A DNA stretch of 39,862 bases from NCBI GenBank assembly GCA_036504075.1, contig DASXVX010000044.1, positions 1-39,862 of the forward strand. The letters run 5' to 3'. A program made the position numbers and the translations under genes. The notes beneath the pieces are model-generated. The model ran no database searches and was not told where the DNA came from. It was given only the letters and a program-made list of their open reading frames with translations. The stretch is from DASXVX01 sp036504075. Its GTDB lineage: Bacteria; Bacillota; Sulfobacillia; Symbiobacteriales; Symbiobacteriaceae. Of the stretch, positions 24,654-34,114 are shown piece by piece (position 1 is the first letter of the stretch; each line of letters starts with the position of its first letter).

Positions 24654-26138
24654 ATGGGGTCCTTCGAGTTCCTCCGCATTGCCTTTCACGACGACCCCGT
24701 CGTACGCCGGGACAAGTTCACGGAAGCCTACCGTCAAAAGCAGGTGGATGGTCTTCACTACCTGGTCATGCTGGATGGCGGGGCCGTAGCCCTGCGCCGG
24801 CCGGACTTCACGCTCCATGACGAGATTACACACTTCCTGAGTGTGCTTCGGCGGCGGAGGCCGAACACACGCAACCGTTACGCCCAAGCACTCAAGAAGT
24901 TTGCGGACTTCTGCCTGGTGTGGGGGGTGGAGCCGGGCGGGCCGGTGCCGCTGGAACCGCTGCTTCGCGGGTTTGCTGACTACGTCAAGGTTCTTCATCC
25001 CAAGCCCATGATTCGCAACCGATTGGACTGGGTGACCGTTCGGACGCTGCCACTCCACCCCGTGTTCGGGCCGGCCGTCCTCCAGCTTGAGGTGCGAGAA
25101 AAGGACGGCGTTGTTGTCGCCGGCATGTCCCGCTCTCAAGTCTACGACTGCCTCAGCTTCACCCTGACCTACCTCAGGTGGATCAGCAGGGCAAAAGCCC
25201 GATATGAACACCTCGAAGCAGAGATTGCCAAGCTACCCACCAGGACCGTCACTCGGCGAAGCTTGATCGCGGGAACCGCAGGTGCAACCACCCGTACGGT
25301 CACCGACATAGCTGAATTGGCCGGTGTCTTTCATCCGCACCTGGAGTCCGCCGAATTGCGGCCCGATACGATTTTCACGGACGAGGAGGTGGCAGAACTC
25401 TATGGCGCCGCCGATCCCTCCCGATCTGGTACCTACCGCGACCAATTTATCCTGGCCCTGATGGAAGGGGTCGGCATCCGGCGGACGGCGGTCGTCAACA
25501 TTCGGATAAGGCCAGAATCTCTCCCGGTTGATGCCGGCCGGATGGTCTCGGAGGGGCCGGACGGTCTGCGGGATCGGCTTAAAGGCGACCTGGAATGGGT
25601 CCGGTACCCGACAGGGCACCGCTGGGTTCTGACCGTGCGGCCGCACAAAGGAAAGCCCTCGTACTCCGTCAGCTACGAGTTCAACCAGGGGCCCTTCACG
25701 CAAGCCCTCTTCTTGTGGATGACTGAGCGCCAGGCCATTATGGCAACATCCGGGCAACCTGACCACGGCTACCTGTTCGTCGGGTTGAGTCGCACCAACC
25801 GGGGAAGACCGCTGCGTGAAGGCGCGATTAATCTGGTGTTCAACCGGTTGCTTGAACGGGTTCGGGAAAGCACCGGGCGTGATCTGAAGCAGGAGAGAGA
25901 CCATGCGACACCGCATGGCATGCGCCACAAGTTCGTGACAAATGAACTGACCGTCGCAGGGCGGTCGGTTCCTGAGGTCCAGAAGCGAGTCGGGCACAAG
26001 GTTGGCGGCACCACCCTGGTGGAGACCTACTACCACTGGGTTCAGAACCGCCGCACAGTCCCGGAGCAGGCGCATAGCCTTCGCTCCATGTTGGAACTGT
26101 GGCGTGAACTCGATTTGAGGTTGCGAGGTGGCCAATGA
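24654..26138 (+). CDS. tyrosine recombinase 1 of a three-gene cassette
   Basis: This 494-aa DNA-breaking-rejoining enzyme has a complete catalytic set: R276 (GVGIRRT), K332 or K334 (RPHKGKP), H421 and R424 (HGMRH), H448 (RVGHK), and nucleophile Y459 or Y460 (ETYYHWV). The N-terminal part (50-200) has the SAM-like core-binding fold expected (FLSVLRRRRPNTRNRYAQALKK). ATG at 24654 follows AGAGAGGTGG. It overlaps the second recombinase in an ATGA. The three-gene arrangement recalls Tn554 (TnpA-TnpB-TnpC) and RIT elements, but the partners are far larger. Confidence 0.9.
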   Translation: MGSFEFLRIAFHDDPVVRRDKFTEAYRQKQVDGLHYLVMLDGGAVALRRPDFTLHDEITHFLSVLRRRRPNTRNRYAQALKKFADFCLVWGVEPGGPVPLEPLLRGFADYVKVLHPKPMIRNRLDWVTVRTLPLHPVFGPAVLQLEVREKDGVVVAGMSRSQVYDCLSFTLTYLRWISRAKARYEHLEAEIAKLPTRTVTRRSLIAGTAGATTRTVTDIAELAGVFHPHLESAELRPDTIFTDEEVAELYGAADPSRSGTYRDQFILALMEGVGIRRTAVVNIRIRPESLPVDAGRMVSEGPDGLRDRLKGDLEWVRYPTGHRWVLTVRPHKGKPSYSVSYEFNQGPFTQALFLWMTERQAIMATSGQPDHGYLFVGLSRTNRGRPLREGAINLVFNRLLERVRESTGRDLKQERDHATPHGMRHKFVTNELTVAGRSVPEVQKRVGHKVGGTTLVETYYHWVQNRRTVPEQAHSLRSMLELWRELDLRLRGGQ

Positions 26139-28912
26139 CTACCCAGCAAGGCGAGTGGCTACCCTGGTCTGTAATCGCACAAGCCCTGCCACCGATGAGC
26201 AAGGAAACGTACTGGAAGCTAAAAGGGGCCTTTCAGAGGCTTTCTCAGACGTTTCCATCCGGCCAGCTTTGGGTCCAAGATGTGGCTGCCGGTGGGTTGG
26301 GCCTCAGCAGTGGGGTTGACCCCACAACCAAGCTAGCATATCGACAGCGAAGGGGAGCGCTGATCTGGAGTGCTCTTACAGGTACACCGCTTCCGGAAGG
26401 ATTTGTATCCACCGTAAAAATCTCCGACGATGAGGTTTTTGCCCTCAATACGGGATTGCTGTCTGAGATGGAGTTGATGGCCCTGGAACAGGCAAGTCCA
26501 GGGGCACGCCCGGCGGCGGTGGCCGTTGTGAAGCGTTGTCTGGTGTTAGGCAAGCCTTTTCGTGAGTGGTCGGACGCCGAGTTTGTTTCCTGGAGACAGC
26601 CGAAGGGACATACGGTGGCGACAGCACGAATTCAGAAAGTCCGACGAGATCTCGGTTACTCCACACTGCCGGCACGCCGGGTGGGCTCCCTGACGCGAGC
26701 CCAATTCGAACCGCACTCTCTCGGTCTCGTGAAGCGCCAACGGAAGGGACCTGTTATGAGCTCCTTCAGCCTGTCCCAGTACGAGACAGTGCTCAAGGAA
26801 GCGTCTCCAGGCAGTTGGCTTCCGTGGCCACTGATCGAGGGTGTCCTCGGTCTGCGCGACAGATCCAGGATTGCGAGCTACCACGCCAAGTACGAGGTGC
26901 TGCGAGCCATATACCCTACCGGCAAGGACTGGCTGGTGGCGCATACTGAGACTCCGCTGTTTTCACCCGAAGCCCTGAGGAACAGGTTCGTTCGCGAACA
27001 CGAACAGAAGGCGCTCCGTTGCGGGATTGCCTGGGCGACCGTAACTCGGACACCAGTCCCGCCCAGTCTTCTTGACCATGGATCCTTGAAGTTGGTAGGC
27101 ATAGCAAAGCGCTCCGGCCTTGTAACGGACAAGGAACTCAAAGCAGCGGGACTTGATGAAACCAAACGGGAGGTTGTCAGGGGTGCCCTCAGTATTGGGG
27201 TTCCGTTCTCGGAATGGACCGATGCACTGGCCGAGCAACTGTATGCTGAACGGTACTGTTCAGGAAGCCGTGTCCCGGCAAAGACGATTCAGAATGTGCG
27301 GGTGCGCATGAGGTACACCACCAAACCCCGGAAAGCTGCTTTTCTGGACCGCTTTTCAAGGATGGAGCAGAGGTCAGCTTCATGGGCTGCGCTCCTGCGC
27401 GATTACAACGCGTACCTGGCAACTGCGGGGCTGGCAGAGTCGTCTCGACTGACCCTGATGGTCCCCATTGGGCGGTTTGTACGGTGGCTGTTAGACTCCG
27501 GGCGGGAGAGCGCACACAACTTGAGTTCCGTTGACCTCTCTGCGTGGTTTGCCACTTTACCCCCGGCCCTAACACCGCGCACCAGACTTCGCCAATTCAT
27601 GAGGGTCATGGACCTGTTGGACTGGGGGTGTCGCCTGGGATCTACCCTTCTTCCTCCCACCAAACCGAAGGTGCCTGTGGATGTCGAGGAGTTCGCCTTG
27701 GGGGTTACCAGGCCAGCCGATGTCAAGTCGCGTGGGACACCCTTGCAAGACCTGAAAGCGTTCCTCAAAGCGGTGTACAACATGCCGGTGGAGCGAGAAG
27801 AGGAACGCCTCGCCCGGGACTTGATCCTGTTGATTGCCTGCACCGGGCAGCGGATTGGATACTACCTCAATCTTGAGTGGGATTGCATGGTCGAGCCTCC
27901 GTCGGCGCCGGGGTTGGTCGCCCTCGCCTCCCGAGAGTCGCTGACCAAGCAGAAGGATCTCAACGCGACGTATGCGGTGCTAGACAGGCGCCTTGGAGTC
28001 GCAACTCTGAAGCGCCTGCAGGAGCGGATCTGCACCGGTGACTTCGGTCCGCTGACGAACCCGGACAACGGCCGGACATACGTCCACTTGTTCTCGTTGT
28101 CGGGTCCATCCTGGGTCTTGAACCGAGACCGGGTTTACGAGTACGTACGGCAGGTCAAAGCCTGGGCGAGAGAGCACCCGGGGATTGATCTGGAAGCCCT
28201 GGACGCCACCACGCTTGAAAGTACTTGCCACAGCCTGCGCCACCTGGTTGCCGGTTTGGTGCTGGCTTATACGAAAGACCCGTATGCCGTCCAGGTCGCC
28301 CTGGACCACGGCAACCTTGCGATGACGGACACATACCTGCAGGGGCCGGCTGCCCGCGATCTCGTCATTACTCACATGGCGCGTGCTTACAAGGAGAACC
28401 GGTTGACAGGCGGCTTCTTTGTACAGGTGATCGCCGCCCTTGAAGACCATGCCAACAGCACGGATTGTTTCAGCCCGATGCTGCAGGACCTCTTTGTGGC
28501 GGCGGATCTCGACGAGTACGAGAAAAAGTGGTCTCGTAAGACGCCGCTGGGTCGGTGCCTATACGACAGAGACTGCGAGCATTACTACGCATGCATGGCG
28601 TGTCAGTGGCAGCTTTTCCGCCAGGAAGACGCCGAGAACGGCCTGATACTGCTACGACAACTGTGGGGAGATTTGATTGCCTACCTGACCCGGTCTTCTT
28701 CGAAAAGGCAACTCCCACAGGGGCAGGACTTGAATCTCAACGCCATGACGCAGCAGACGTTGCTACTGATTAAGGCCACGATTCAGCGCCTGCTGGACGT
28801 GGACATGGAGATCTCGGAAGTCCTCGAAAAAACGCTTCCGGCCGGCGTCGACGTCGATGACCTGGTCGCAGAATTCCGAGCCGGACAGTCCGGGCAAGAA
28901 GGGGTTGATTGA
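26135..28912 (+). CDS. tyrosine recombinase 2: very large, duplicated N-terminal domain, Cys cluster
   Basis: This 925-aa protein has catalytic residues R573 (TGQRIGYY), K605/K607 region, H699 and R702 (CHSLRH), H725 (ALDHG) and Y734 (TDTYLQG). Residues 1-190 and 208-400 are a tandem duplication: both start near a WLPW motif, continue through W..(L/V)T.TP(L/V)P, then GxPF.EW.DA, and end with I.KVR...(G/M)YST-like segments. C808, C814, C820 and C823 form a likely zinc site C-terminal to the catalytic domain. The size and the duplicated region are unusual for this superfamily. Coupled to gene 1 (ATGA) and gene 3 (1-nt gap). Confidence 0.88.
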   Translation: MTTQQGEWLPWSVIAQALPPMSKETYWKLKGAFQRLSQTFPSGQLWVQDVAAGGLGLSSGVDPTTKLAYRQRRGALIWSALTGTPLPEGFVSTVKISDDEVFALNTGLLSEMELMALEQASPGARPAAVAVVKRCLVLGKPFREWSDAEFVSWRQPKGHTVATARIQKVRRDLGYSTLPARRVGSLTRAQFEPHSLGLVKRQRKGPVMSSFSLSQYETVLKEASPGSWLPWPLIEGVLGLRDRSRIASYHAKYEVLRAIYPTGKDWLVAHTETPLFSPEALRNRFVREHEQKALRCGIAWATVTRTPVPPSLLDHGSLKLVGIAKRSGLVTDKELKAAGLDETKREVVRGALSIGVPFSEWTDALAEQLYAERYCSGSRVPAKTIQNVRVRMRYTTKPRKAAFLDRFSRMEQRSASWAALLRDYNAYLATAGLAESSRLTLMVPIGRFVRWLLDSGRESAHNLSSVDLSAWFATLPPALTPRTRLRQFMRVMDLLDWGCRLGSTLLPPTKPKVPVDVEEFALGVTRPADVKSRGTPLQDLKAFLKAVYNMPVEREEERLARDLILLIACTGQRIGYYLNLEWDCMVEPPSAPGLVALASRESLTKQKDLNATYAVLDRRLGVATLKRLQERICTGDFGPLTNPDNGRTYVHLFSLSGPSWVLNRDRVYEYVRQVKAWAREHPGIDLEALDATTLESTCHSLRHLVAGLVLAYTKDPYAVQVALDHGNLAMTDTYLQGPAARDLVITHMARAYKENRLTGGFFVQVIAALEDHANSTDCFSPMLQDLFVAADLDEYEKKWSRKTPLGRCLYDRDCEHYYACMACQWQLFRQEDAENGLILLRQLWGDLIAYLTRSSSKRQLPQGQDLNLNAMTQQTLLLIKATIQRLLDVDMEISEVLEKTLPAGVDVDDLVAEFRAGQSGQEGVD

Positions 28913-28913
28913 C

Positions 28914-31394
28914 ATGCTGCCAGTGCGCTCCGCCAACGTCGAACTGCTCGCTCAGAAAGCCGCTGCGCTCCCCCGGGATCTATTCGCTCCCCTCACCAAG
29001 CGGGAGTGGGAAGTCGTCCAGGCAGAGCTGCCGGACCTTGATGCAGGCCACTTGGTTCCGGCTGTCAATGAAAAGCTGCTGCGGGCTGCCGGTGAGTTAA
29101 CCGCAGAGTCCTTCTTCGCCCTTCCTAAGGCTGAACAAACCACACTGATGATCTCTGCCCAACTGGGCCGGTGCCGTCTGCACGGGCAACTGGTAACCCA
29201 ACTTCTCGACGCTCCGATCCTGCCGAGCACGCTGGAAGCCTTTGAGAGAGCACTCTCCCAGTACTTTTACCATCTTCAGATCCACGGCTGGAAGTCCTCG
29301 GTGACCGAAGGCCGGTTAACAAACCTCCGGAAGATGGTCTTAGGAAACACCGTGGGAACGGCCCGGCGGCTTGTGGTGATGGGGTTCGGGTACTCTGACC
29401 TGACGCTTGAGTCGCTTCGGAGGGCGATGCTGGAACTCCACTCACGGATGGACCGGATCGCCCTGACTCATATTGCCAAGGGCCTCCACCTTGCAGGTCA
29501 TCCTGGGTTTTCTCGTCCAGTCACGTACAGCACCGAGGACCGAGTTGACAGCGTATGGGCTCCAATTGAGGAAACCCCGCTGAAGGCCAAGGCCGTTGAC
29601 TTTATACACGTGCTGCTTCGCTCCACCAAGGAGGCCCAAACGACATCCAACGCAGCAGGGACATTCACTGTGGGCAGACGTAAACCGGGGTACTGCACGC
29701 AATCGGCGCGCACGATGGCCAGCTTTCTTGGCTGGTGTCATGAGCAGGGTGTCGCAACCTGGGAGGACGCGCTGCGGACAAACGCATTCACCGGTTACCT
29801 TGAAGCACGTCGGAATGGAACCTGGATTCCGCGGGGCGGGCGGTCAGTGCTACAGGAAGGCACGCTGCGGGGGCACAAGGACACCTTGCTCAGATGGCTT
29901 CGCTGGGTCAACTGCTCGACCGAGCCGGATCTCGATCCATTTGTCCACATGCCGCCCGCAGTCACCAAGGGCGTCAAGAAATACGCCACACCGCCCGCTC
30001 GCGGCCTCGTCATTGTGTTACTTCACCAGCTCATAACCAACCAATCCGGACTCATTGACGACACTCGCCACCGGGACTTCTATCTGCGGCGCGCCTGTAT
30101 GCTTCTTGCCCTCACGGGCTTACGGGCCCACGAGGTGATGTTGCTTGACTGGGACTGTCTGCGGTCCGCCGACAACTCCGGCGCGCCGTTTCGCAACAAA
30201 CTGGATGATGGCACAGTCGACGAGTATTGGCTGCTTCAGGTCAACAAGACAAAGACAAACCCACTCGGCGTGCAGGTGAGGGTGGGACGAGACGTGGCCG
30301 AACTGGTCACGGAACTGCAGCGGGCGACTCCGCGGAAGAATTCGATCTCCTGTCCCGTTGATGCCAACGAGTGGGGTGACGACCGGGCAGCCTTCCGCTT
30401 ATTCCCCGCCGAGCCCGAGCAGTTGTCATGCTTCTCCCAGCATACGCTGTCGGACTGGATGGTGAGAGTACAACGGTCAGCGGTTCATGCTCATGAGCAA
30501 GAGGGGGAGAAAATCGCTTTCCGCTCCTGGTTGAAGCCACACGACCTGCGGCGAGTCCGAGTCAGCACGCTAAAAATGCTGCGGGTACCGGAGCGGGACA
30601 TAGCCCGGGCGCTCAACCACAAGAGTATCCAAACGCAACAGGAATACCTCCGCAACCGAGACTGGATCGCCGGGCTTTTCCGTGACATCTCCGACGCCAG
30701 CCCGATTGCAGCCATGCTTGAGGACGACATAGACCCGTACGAAGCAGCAGCCGATGCTCTTCTGAACGGGGCTGTCAAGCAGGCGGCTCCCTCGCCGGCC
30801 GTGTCAGGTCTGGTCGACACGCTGATACGACACATTGCGGAGCACCCCGAATTGCGTGATCTGCCATCGCGAACCGCAGCCAGGACAACAGAGGCGGTCC
30901 CTGGGCCGCTCGCTCCCCTGCGGGGTGGGTTACCGCTTCACCTGTGGAGCTGTACAGCGCCGGCATTTGTGAAGTGTCGGAATAACGACCTGGCTTGCGG
31001 CGGATGCACCCACTATGACCCGGAACCTGGAAAGCAGCTTGAGCATGAGTTGTACCTGTTTCGGGTCTACGTGTACTTGCACTCCTGCAAGGCGGCCGAG
31101 AAGGACCTTCCGGCCCCGATTCGCAACCAGAAACTCGTCAGGTTGAAGTTAGAAGGCACTCCGGGAGAACCGGGACTGGTGGACGATGTCGCGGCCATGG
31201 TGCAGCACACCTTCTGCGCCAAGTACGGATACTCTCCGGAGCAGATTGCGGAGCTTCAAACCAGGCTGCAGGCCAAGGCTCTGGCATACTGGCGCAAGTA
31301 CGGCAAAGTGCGGCCCGATCCATCCAGCGACGAGACGGCCGCTTTCCTTACTACTGGACTTCTACCTGAACAGGGGGTGAACCAAATGGATTGA
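28914..31394 (+). CDS. tyrosine recombinase 3: large, with C-terminal Cys cluster
   Basis: This 826-aa protein has R404 (TGLRAHE), K445/K447, H543 and R546 (KPHDLRR), H569 (ALNHK) and Y578 (QEYLRN): an intact active site. The region after the catalytic domain has C680, C688, C695 and C698 (C.......C......CGGC), probably a zinc-binding fold like the one in recombinase 2. ATG at 28914 lies 1 nt after the previous stop, with AAGGGG 9 nt before it. A TnpB-like (Tn554) large recombinase is the nearest known type I can suggest. Confidence 0.88.
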   Translation: MLPVRSANVELLAQKAAALPRDLFAPLTKREWEVVQAELPDLDAGHLVPAVNEKLLRAAGELTAESFFALPKAEQTTLMISAQLGRCRLHGQLVTQLLDAPILPSTLEAFERALSQYFYHLQIHGWKSSVTEGRLTNLRKMVLGNTVGTARRLVVMGFGYSDLTLESLRRAMLELHSRMDRIALTHIAKGLHLAGHPGFSRPVTYSTEDRVDSVWAPIEETPLKAKAVDFIHVLLRSTKEAQTTSNAAGTFTVGRRKPGYCTQSARTMASFLGWCHEQGVATWEDALRTNAFTGYLEARRNGTWIPRGGRSVLQEGTLRGHKDTLLRWLRWVNCSTEPDLDPFVHMPPAVTKGVKKYATPPARGLVIVLLHQLITNQSGLIDDTRHRDFYLRRACMLLALTGLRAHEVMLLDWDCLRSADNSGAPFRNKLDDGTVDEYWLLQVNKTKTNPLGVQVRVGRDVAELVTELQRATPRKNSISCPVDANEWGDDRAAFRLFPAEPEQLSCFSQHTLSDWMVRVQRSAVHAHEQEGEKIAFRSWLKPHDLRRVRVSTLKMLRVPERDIARALNHKSIQTQQEYLRNRDWIAGLFRDISDASPIAAMLEDDIDPYEAAADALLNGAVKQAAPSPAVSGLVDTLIRHIAEHPELRDLPSRTAARTTEAVPGPLAPLRGGLPLHLWSCTAPAFVKCRNNDLACGGCTHYDPEPGKQLEHELYLFRVYVYLHSCKAAEKDLPAPIRNQKLVRLKLEGTPGEPGLVDDVAAMVQHTFCAKYGYSPEQIAELQTRLQAKALAYWRKYGKVRPDPSSDETAAFLTTGLLPEQGVNQMD

Positions 31395-31491
31395 CGCAGT
31401 GCCGTCCAGGCGATGGTACAACATGAGGGCTTCACCGGCTGGGTCCGACGCAGAGTGAAGGGACCCAACGCCTGGGCGCAAGGTCCCCGTT

Positions 31492-31935
31492 CTACTCAAC
31501 GATGAACGTGATCCGTTGTTCGTTGGTGTCAGGGAGCTCCGTGCCAAACGCTCCCCGGATGATCTCCAGGGAGTGCAAACCTGGGGCTACCCCGCGGACC
31601 GGAATCTTCAGCTCCGGGCCCGTTGCGTCACGGAATGACCACTGGGGTGAGTCATGCGGATTGCTGGGGGGCGCCGTGTGTGGCTTCCCGTTCAAGTCGA
31701 TGTACCGGCGGTCCAGCTTGACCCGAACTGCAGCCTTCGGGTTGTCGGATCGCAGACGAATGAAGAGGTCTGGACCCTTTACTCGGCTGCCATGCCGCGG
31801 ATAGTCCAAGACGACCGTTGCCAGACCACCTGGACCGGGGGTGTCGTTGTAGGAGGGCCAGAAAATGCTGTCAGCGTGAGCAACGCCCACGCTGAACAAG
31901 ATGCCGGCTACGATTGCGGCGTGCCACCAGCGCAA
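31492..31935 (-). CDS. secreted protein, probable beta-sandwich (Ig-like) domain
   Basis: This 147-aa protein has a Sec signal peptide (MRWWHAAIVAGILFSVGVAHA, cut before DS). The mature part has alternating strands (ATVVLDYPRHGSRVKG, LFIRLRSDNPKAAVRVKLDR, and a PGLHSLEIIRG turn) as in small Ig-like or chitobiase-type domains that present ligands outside the cell. TTG at 31935 is preceded by GGGAGGAAGC with good spacing. It lies 31 nt downstream of the SpoIID-like gene on the same strand, so they probably share a transcript. Function unknown. Confidence 0.7.
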   Translation of the reverse strand: MRWWHAAIVAGILFSVGVAHADSIFWPSYNDTPGPGGLATVVLDYPRHGSRVKGPDLFIRLRSDNPKAAVRVKLDRRYIDLNGKPHTAPPSNPHDSPQWSFRDATGPELKIPVRGVAPGLHSLEIIRGAFGTELPDTNEQRITFIVE

Positions 31936-31966
31936 TGTTAGCTTCCTCCCGTGCGCTCTTCTGGGA

Positions 31967-32992
31967 CTAGTTTAACCCCGCGCACGGGTTGGGATGCTGA
32001 AGGATCGCGATACCGTTGTAGTAGTACTGCAAAATCTCGTCCCAGCTGTACCCCTTGTCAGCGAGGTAAGCCGAACCCCGCTGGTTCATCCAGTCGGTCC
32101 CTTGACTGCGGCCACCGTACCAGCCCCGACCGTGCTGAGGCGCAAAGACGTCCCCGTCGCCCTTGAGTACCATGAACTGGCCCCAGATTGCTTTTACGGC
32201 GTCCCGGTGCTTCTGCTCGGCCTTCCCGGGTATGTAGACCTGAAAGCTGTTGGAGTTGTCGAGGTCGTAGTTCGGCTTGGCCGGGTTCCAGGCGTGGTAC
32301 CAGGCATACATGAGGATGGCCATGGCCCCAGCCTTCAAGGCTTCGCTACCGAAACGGTGGATGACCTCATCCTCTTTGAAGTCTCCGAACTCCTGACCCA
32401 GCACGTCCGCGACGTAGTTGGCCAGGTCCACTTCCTTCACCACATACTTGCCGTTCGGATCCGGCTCGTCGGAGCCCATCTCGCGCATGGCAACCCGCAA
32501 GGTACACGGCATCTCCAAGTCGGGGTCTCCATAGGGGGCCAGCACCGGCATGGCCGGCCACGCCCCGATGATGACGGCCCGTTGCCGGTCCTCCCAACCA
32601 ACCTCCAGCCCAAAGGCCTCGGCGATGAACCGCAGGGGCACCATTGTCCGGCCACCTATTAGCCGGGGCGCCACGTCAAGGGTCTTCTGGCTGCCATTTA
32701 CCCAGGCCGTCCGGCTTCCTATGAAGACCGCGACCTGGTGGCCGCGCAGCCGGACGGTCGCTCGCAGGGCGTCAGCATTCCAGTCCACGGTGGCGCCCAT
32801 GGTCTCGAAGACGCCCCGAAGCGGAACCAACGTCCGGCCGTCGACGATGGTCGGGAGTTGGTCCGGAAAGTTGACCTGGTCGCCATCCACAAAGACCCGG
32901 ATGGGCAGCGACGATTGACCCTGAGCGACGCCGGCGACCGACGCAAGCAGCAGCGAAATTACCGTTAACAAGCTGAACAAACGACGTTTCAA
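31967..32992 (-). CDS. secreted SpoIID-like protein with copper-amine-oxidase-type stalk domain
   Basis: This 341-aa protein has a signal peptide (KRRLFSLLTVISLLLASVAGVAQG). Residues about 30-145 carry a copper amine oxidase N-terminal-like stalk domain, recognised by its duplicated VPLRGVFETMGATVDW and VPLRFIAEAFGLEVGW motifs; this domain is common in Bacillota surface proteins. Residues about 180-330 resemble SpoIID/LytB (EVDLANYVADVLGQEF, then EALKAGAMAILMYAWYHA, SFQVYIPG), with the glutamate of QEF as the likely catalytic residue. It could be a peptidoglycan lytic enzyme. Start TTG at 32992 behind GGGGGTG. Confidence 0.8.
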   Translation of the reverse strand: MKRRLFSLLTVISLLLASVAGVAQGQSSLPIRVFVDGDQVNFPDQLPTIVDGRTLVPLRGVFETMGATVDWNADALRATVRLRGHQVAVFIGSRTAWVNGSQKTLDVAPRLIGGRTMVPLRFIAEAFGLEVGWEDRQRAVIIGAWPAMPVLAPYGDPDLEMPCTLRVAMREMGSDEPDPNGKYVVKEVDLANYVADVLGQEFGDFKEDEVIHRFGSEALKAGAMAILMYAWYHAWNPAKPNYDLDNSNSFQVYIPGKAEQKHRDAVKAIWGQFMVLKGDGDVFAPQHGRGWYGGRSQGTDWMNQRGSAYLADKGYSWDEILQYYYNGIAILQHPNPCAGLN

Positions 32993-33184
32993 ACGTTCAC
33001 CCCCTACAGAGGTAAACGGGCGTCGCACCGCTTTTGATCGCGGTAGCTGAAAAAATGGTGGCTCGACGATGCGCCTGTTCTACGACCTCCAATGGGCTCT
33101 GATTCCGCATGGGACTTCGTCTACCCGCCCCAAGGCGACACCGCCCTCATCCTTGCCTACGACCTACCAGGGGAGATGCAGCAC

Positions 33185-33946
33185 GTGGGACGCCAACCAA
33201 CACAGGGAGCGCTTCGGAAGGATGTCCTGGAGAGGCTTCGAAAGGTCCGCGCCAAATTCGCTGAACTCAAGTACCACGACTTCAAGCCCAACCGCCGGCT
33301 CCCCGACATTACTGAGGTTGTACAAGTGATTGCGTCCCGGCTCCAGGTGTCCGAGAGCACGCTTTGGTCCGACAAGGCCCCCTACCTGAAGGAACTGAAA
33401 CGGCTGCTGGCGGTGTGGGAGAAGGAATTCGCAGACATCCAAAACCAGGACGGACAGTCTAGCACCGCTGGCGAGGCAACTCCACGGAACATTTCCCGAC
33501 AGCAGGCCTTGGACGCGCTGAAAGTCATCCAAGAAGAAACCCGGGCGCTGAAAGCCCAACTTGCCAGGAAGGTCAGCCTGGTGCAGCTTCTGGAAGGGGA
33601 GCGCACGGTCCTTGAGACAGAGTTGGACCGACTTCGGGGAGAGTGCACCGCCTTGGAACGGACATTGGCCCACCAGAAAGCCGCGGTAGCCAGTGCCCAG
33701 GACATGCAGATCCATGAAACGCAGAAGAAGAACAGCGTTAACTTCCACGTCGTAGAGGGAGGTGGTTCAGGCGATCCGGAGTTGCGGCAGGCACTTCAAC
33801 TGGCCCTGGGACGAGCTGAGGCGTCCGAAAAGGTCGTCGGCGAGCTTCGGCTACACTTACTCGCCAAACGGGTCGTGAGCATTCGGGACAGGTTGCGTCG
33901 ATTTCAGAAAAAGGGGGGCGGATCCCCCCTGCCCCAGACGGACTAG
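33185..33946 (+). CDS. coiled-coil protein with possible N-terminal HTH
   Basis: This 253-aa protein is not firmly recognised. The N-terminal third contains ITEVVQVIASRLQVSESTLW, which could be a helix-turn-helix. Residues about 110-185 are a strong coiled coil (ALKAQLARKVSLVQLLEGER, TVLETELDRLRGECTALERT), and a basic tail follows. HTH plus coiled coil is the layout of TnpC/DUF6262 accessory proteins that accompany Tn554-type recombinases, but it lies 1.8 kb from the recombinase trio. GTG at 33185 is preferred (AGGGGAG 9 nt upstream); an in-frame ATG at 33092 has no ribosome binding site. Confidence 0.6.
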   Translation: MGRQPTQGALRKDVLERLRKVRAKFAELKYHDFKPNRRLPDITEVVQVIASRLQVSESTLWSDKAPYLKELKRLLAVWEKEFADIQNQDGQSSTAGEATPRNISRQQALDALKVIQEETRALKAQLARKVSLVQLLEGERTVLETELDRLRGECTALERTLAHQKAAVASAQDMQIHETQKKNSVNFHVVEGGGSGDPELRQALQLALGRAEASEKVVGELRLHLLAKRVVSIRDRLRRFQKKGGGSPLPQTD

Positions 33947-34114
33947 CCGCTGTCCAAGGCGCTCCGTTTTATGAGAGACAACCCTTCTCTGAATGCGGAG
34001 GACATTCCATGGTTCAAAGTCAAGTGGCACAAGGGGTGTGTGGCATTTCCTCATATTCGAGCACCACACATCCGATGCTGCTGCTGGGCCAGCGCACCGG
34101 GAAGGAGTGAGCAG

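Noticed and set aside
31395..31491. Possible tRNA or attachment site after the recombinase trio (GGGTCC...GGACCC dyad)
   Set aside because: No cloverleaf, no T-loop GGTTCGA, and no matching copy upstream of the trio.
33912..33930. Terminator-like hairpin GGGGGG/CCCCCC followed by TTTTT on the minus strand
   Set aside because: It lies inside the 3' end of the coiled-coil gene and no minus-strand gene ends there.
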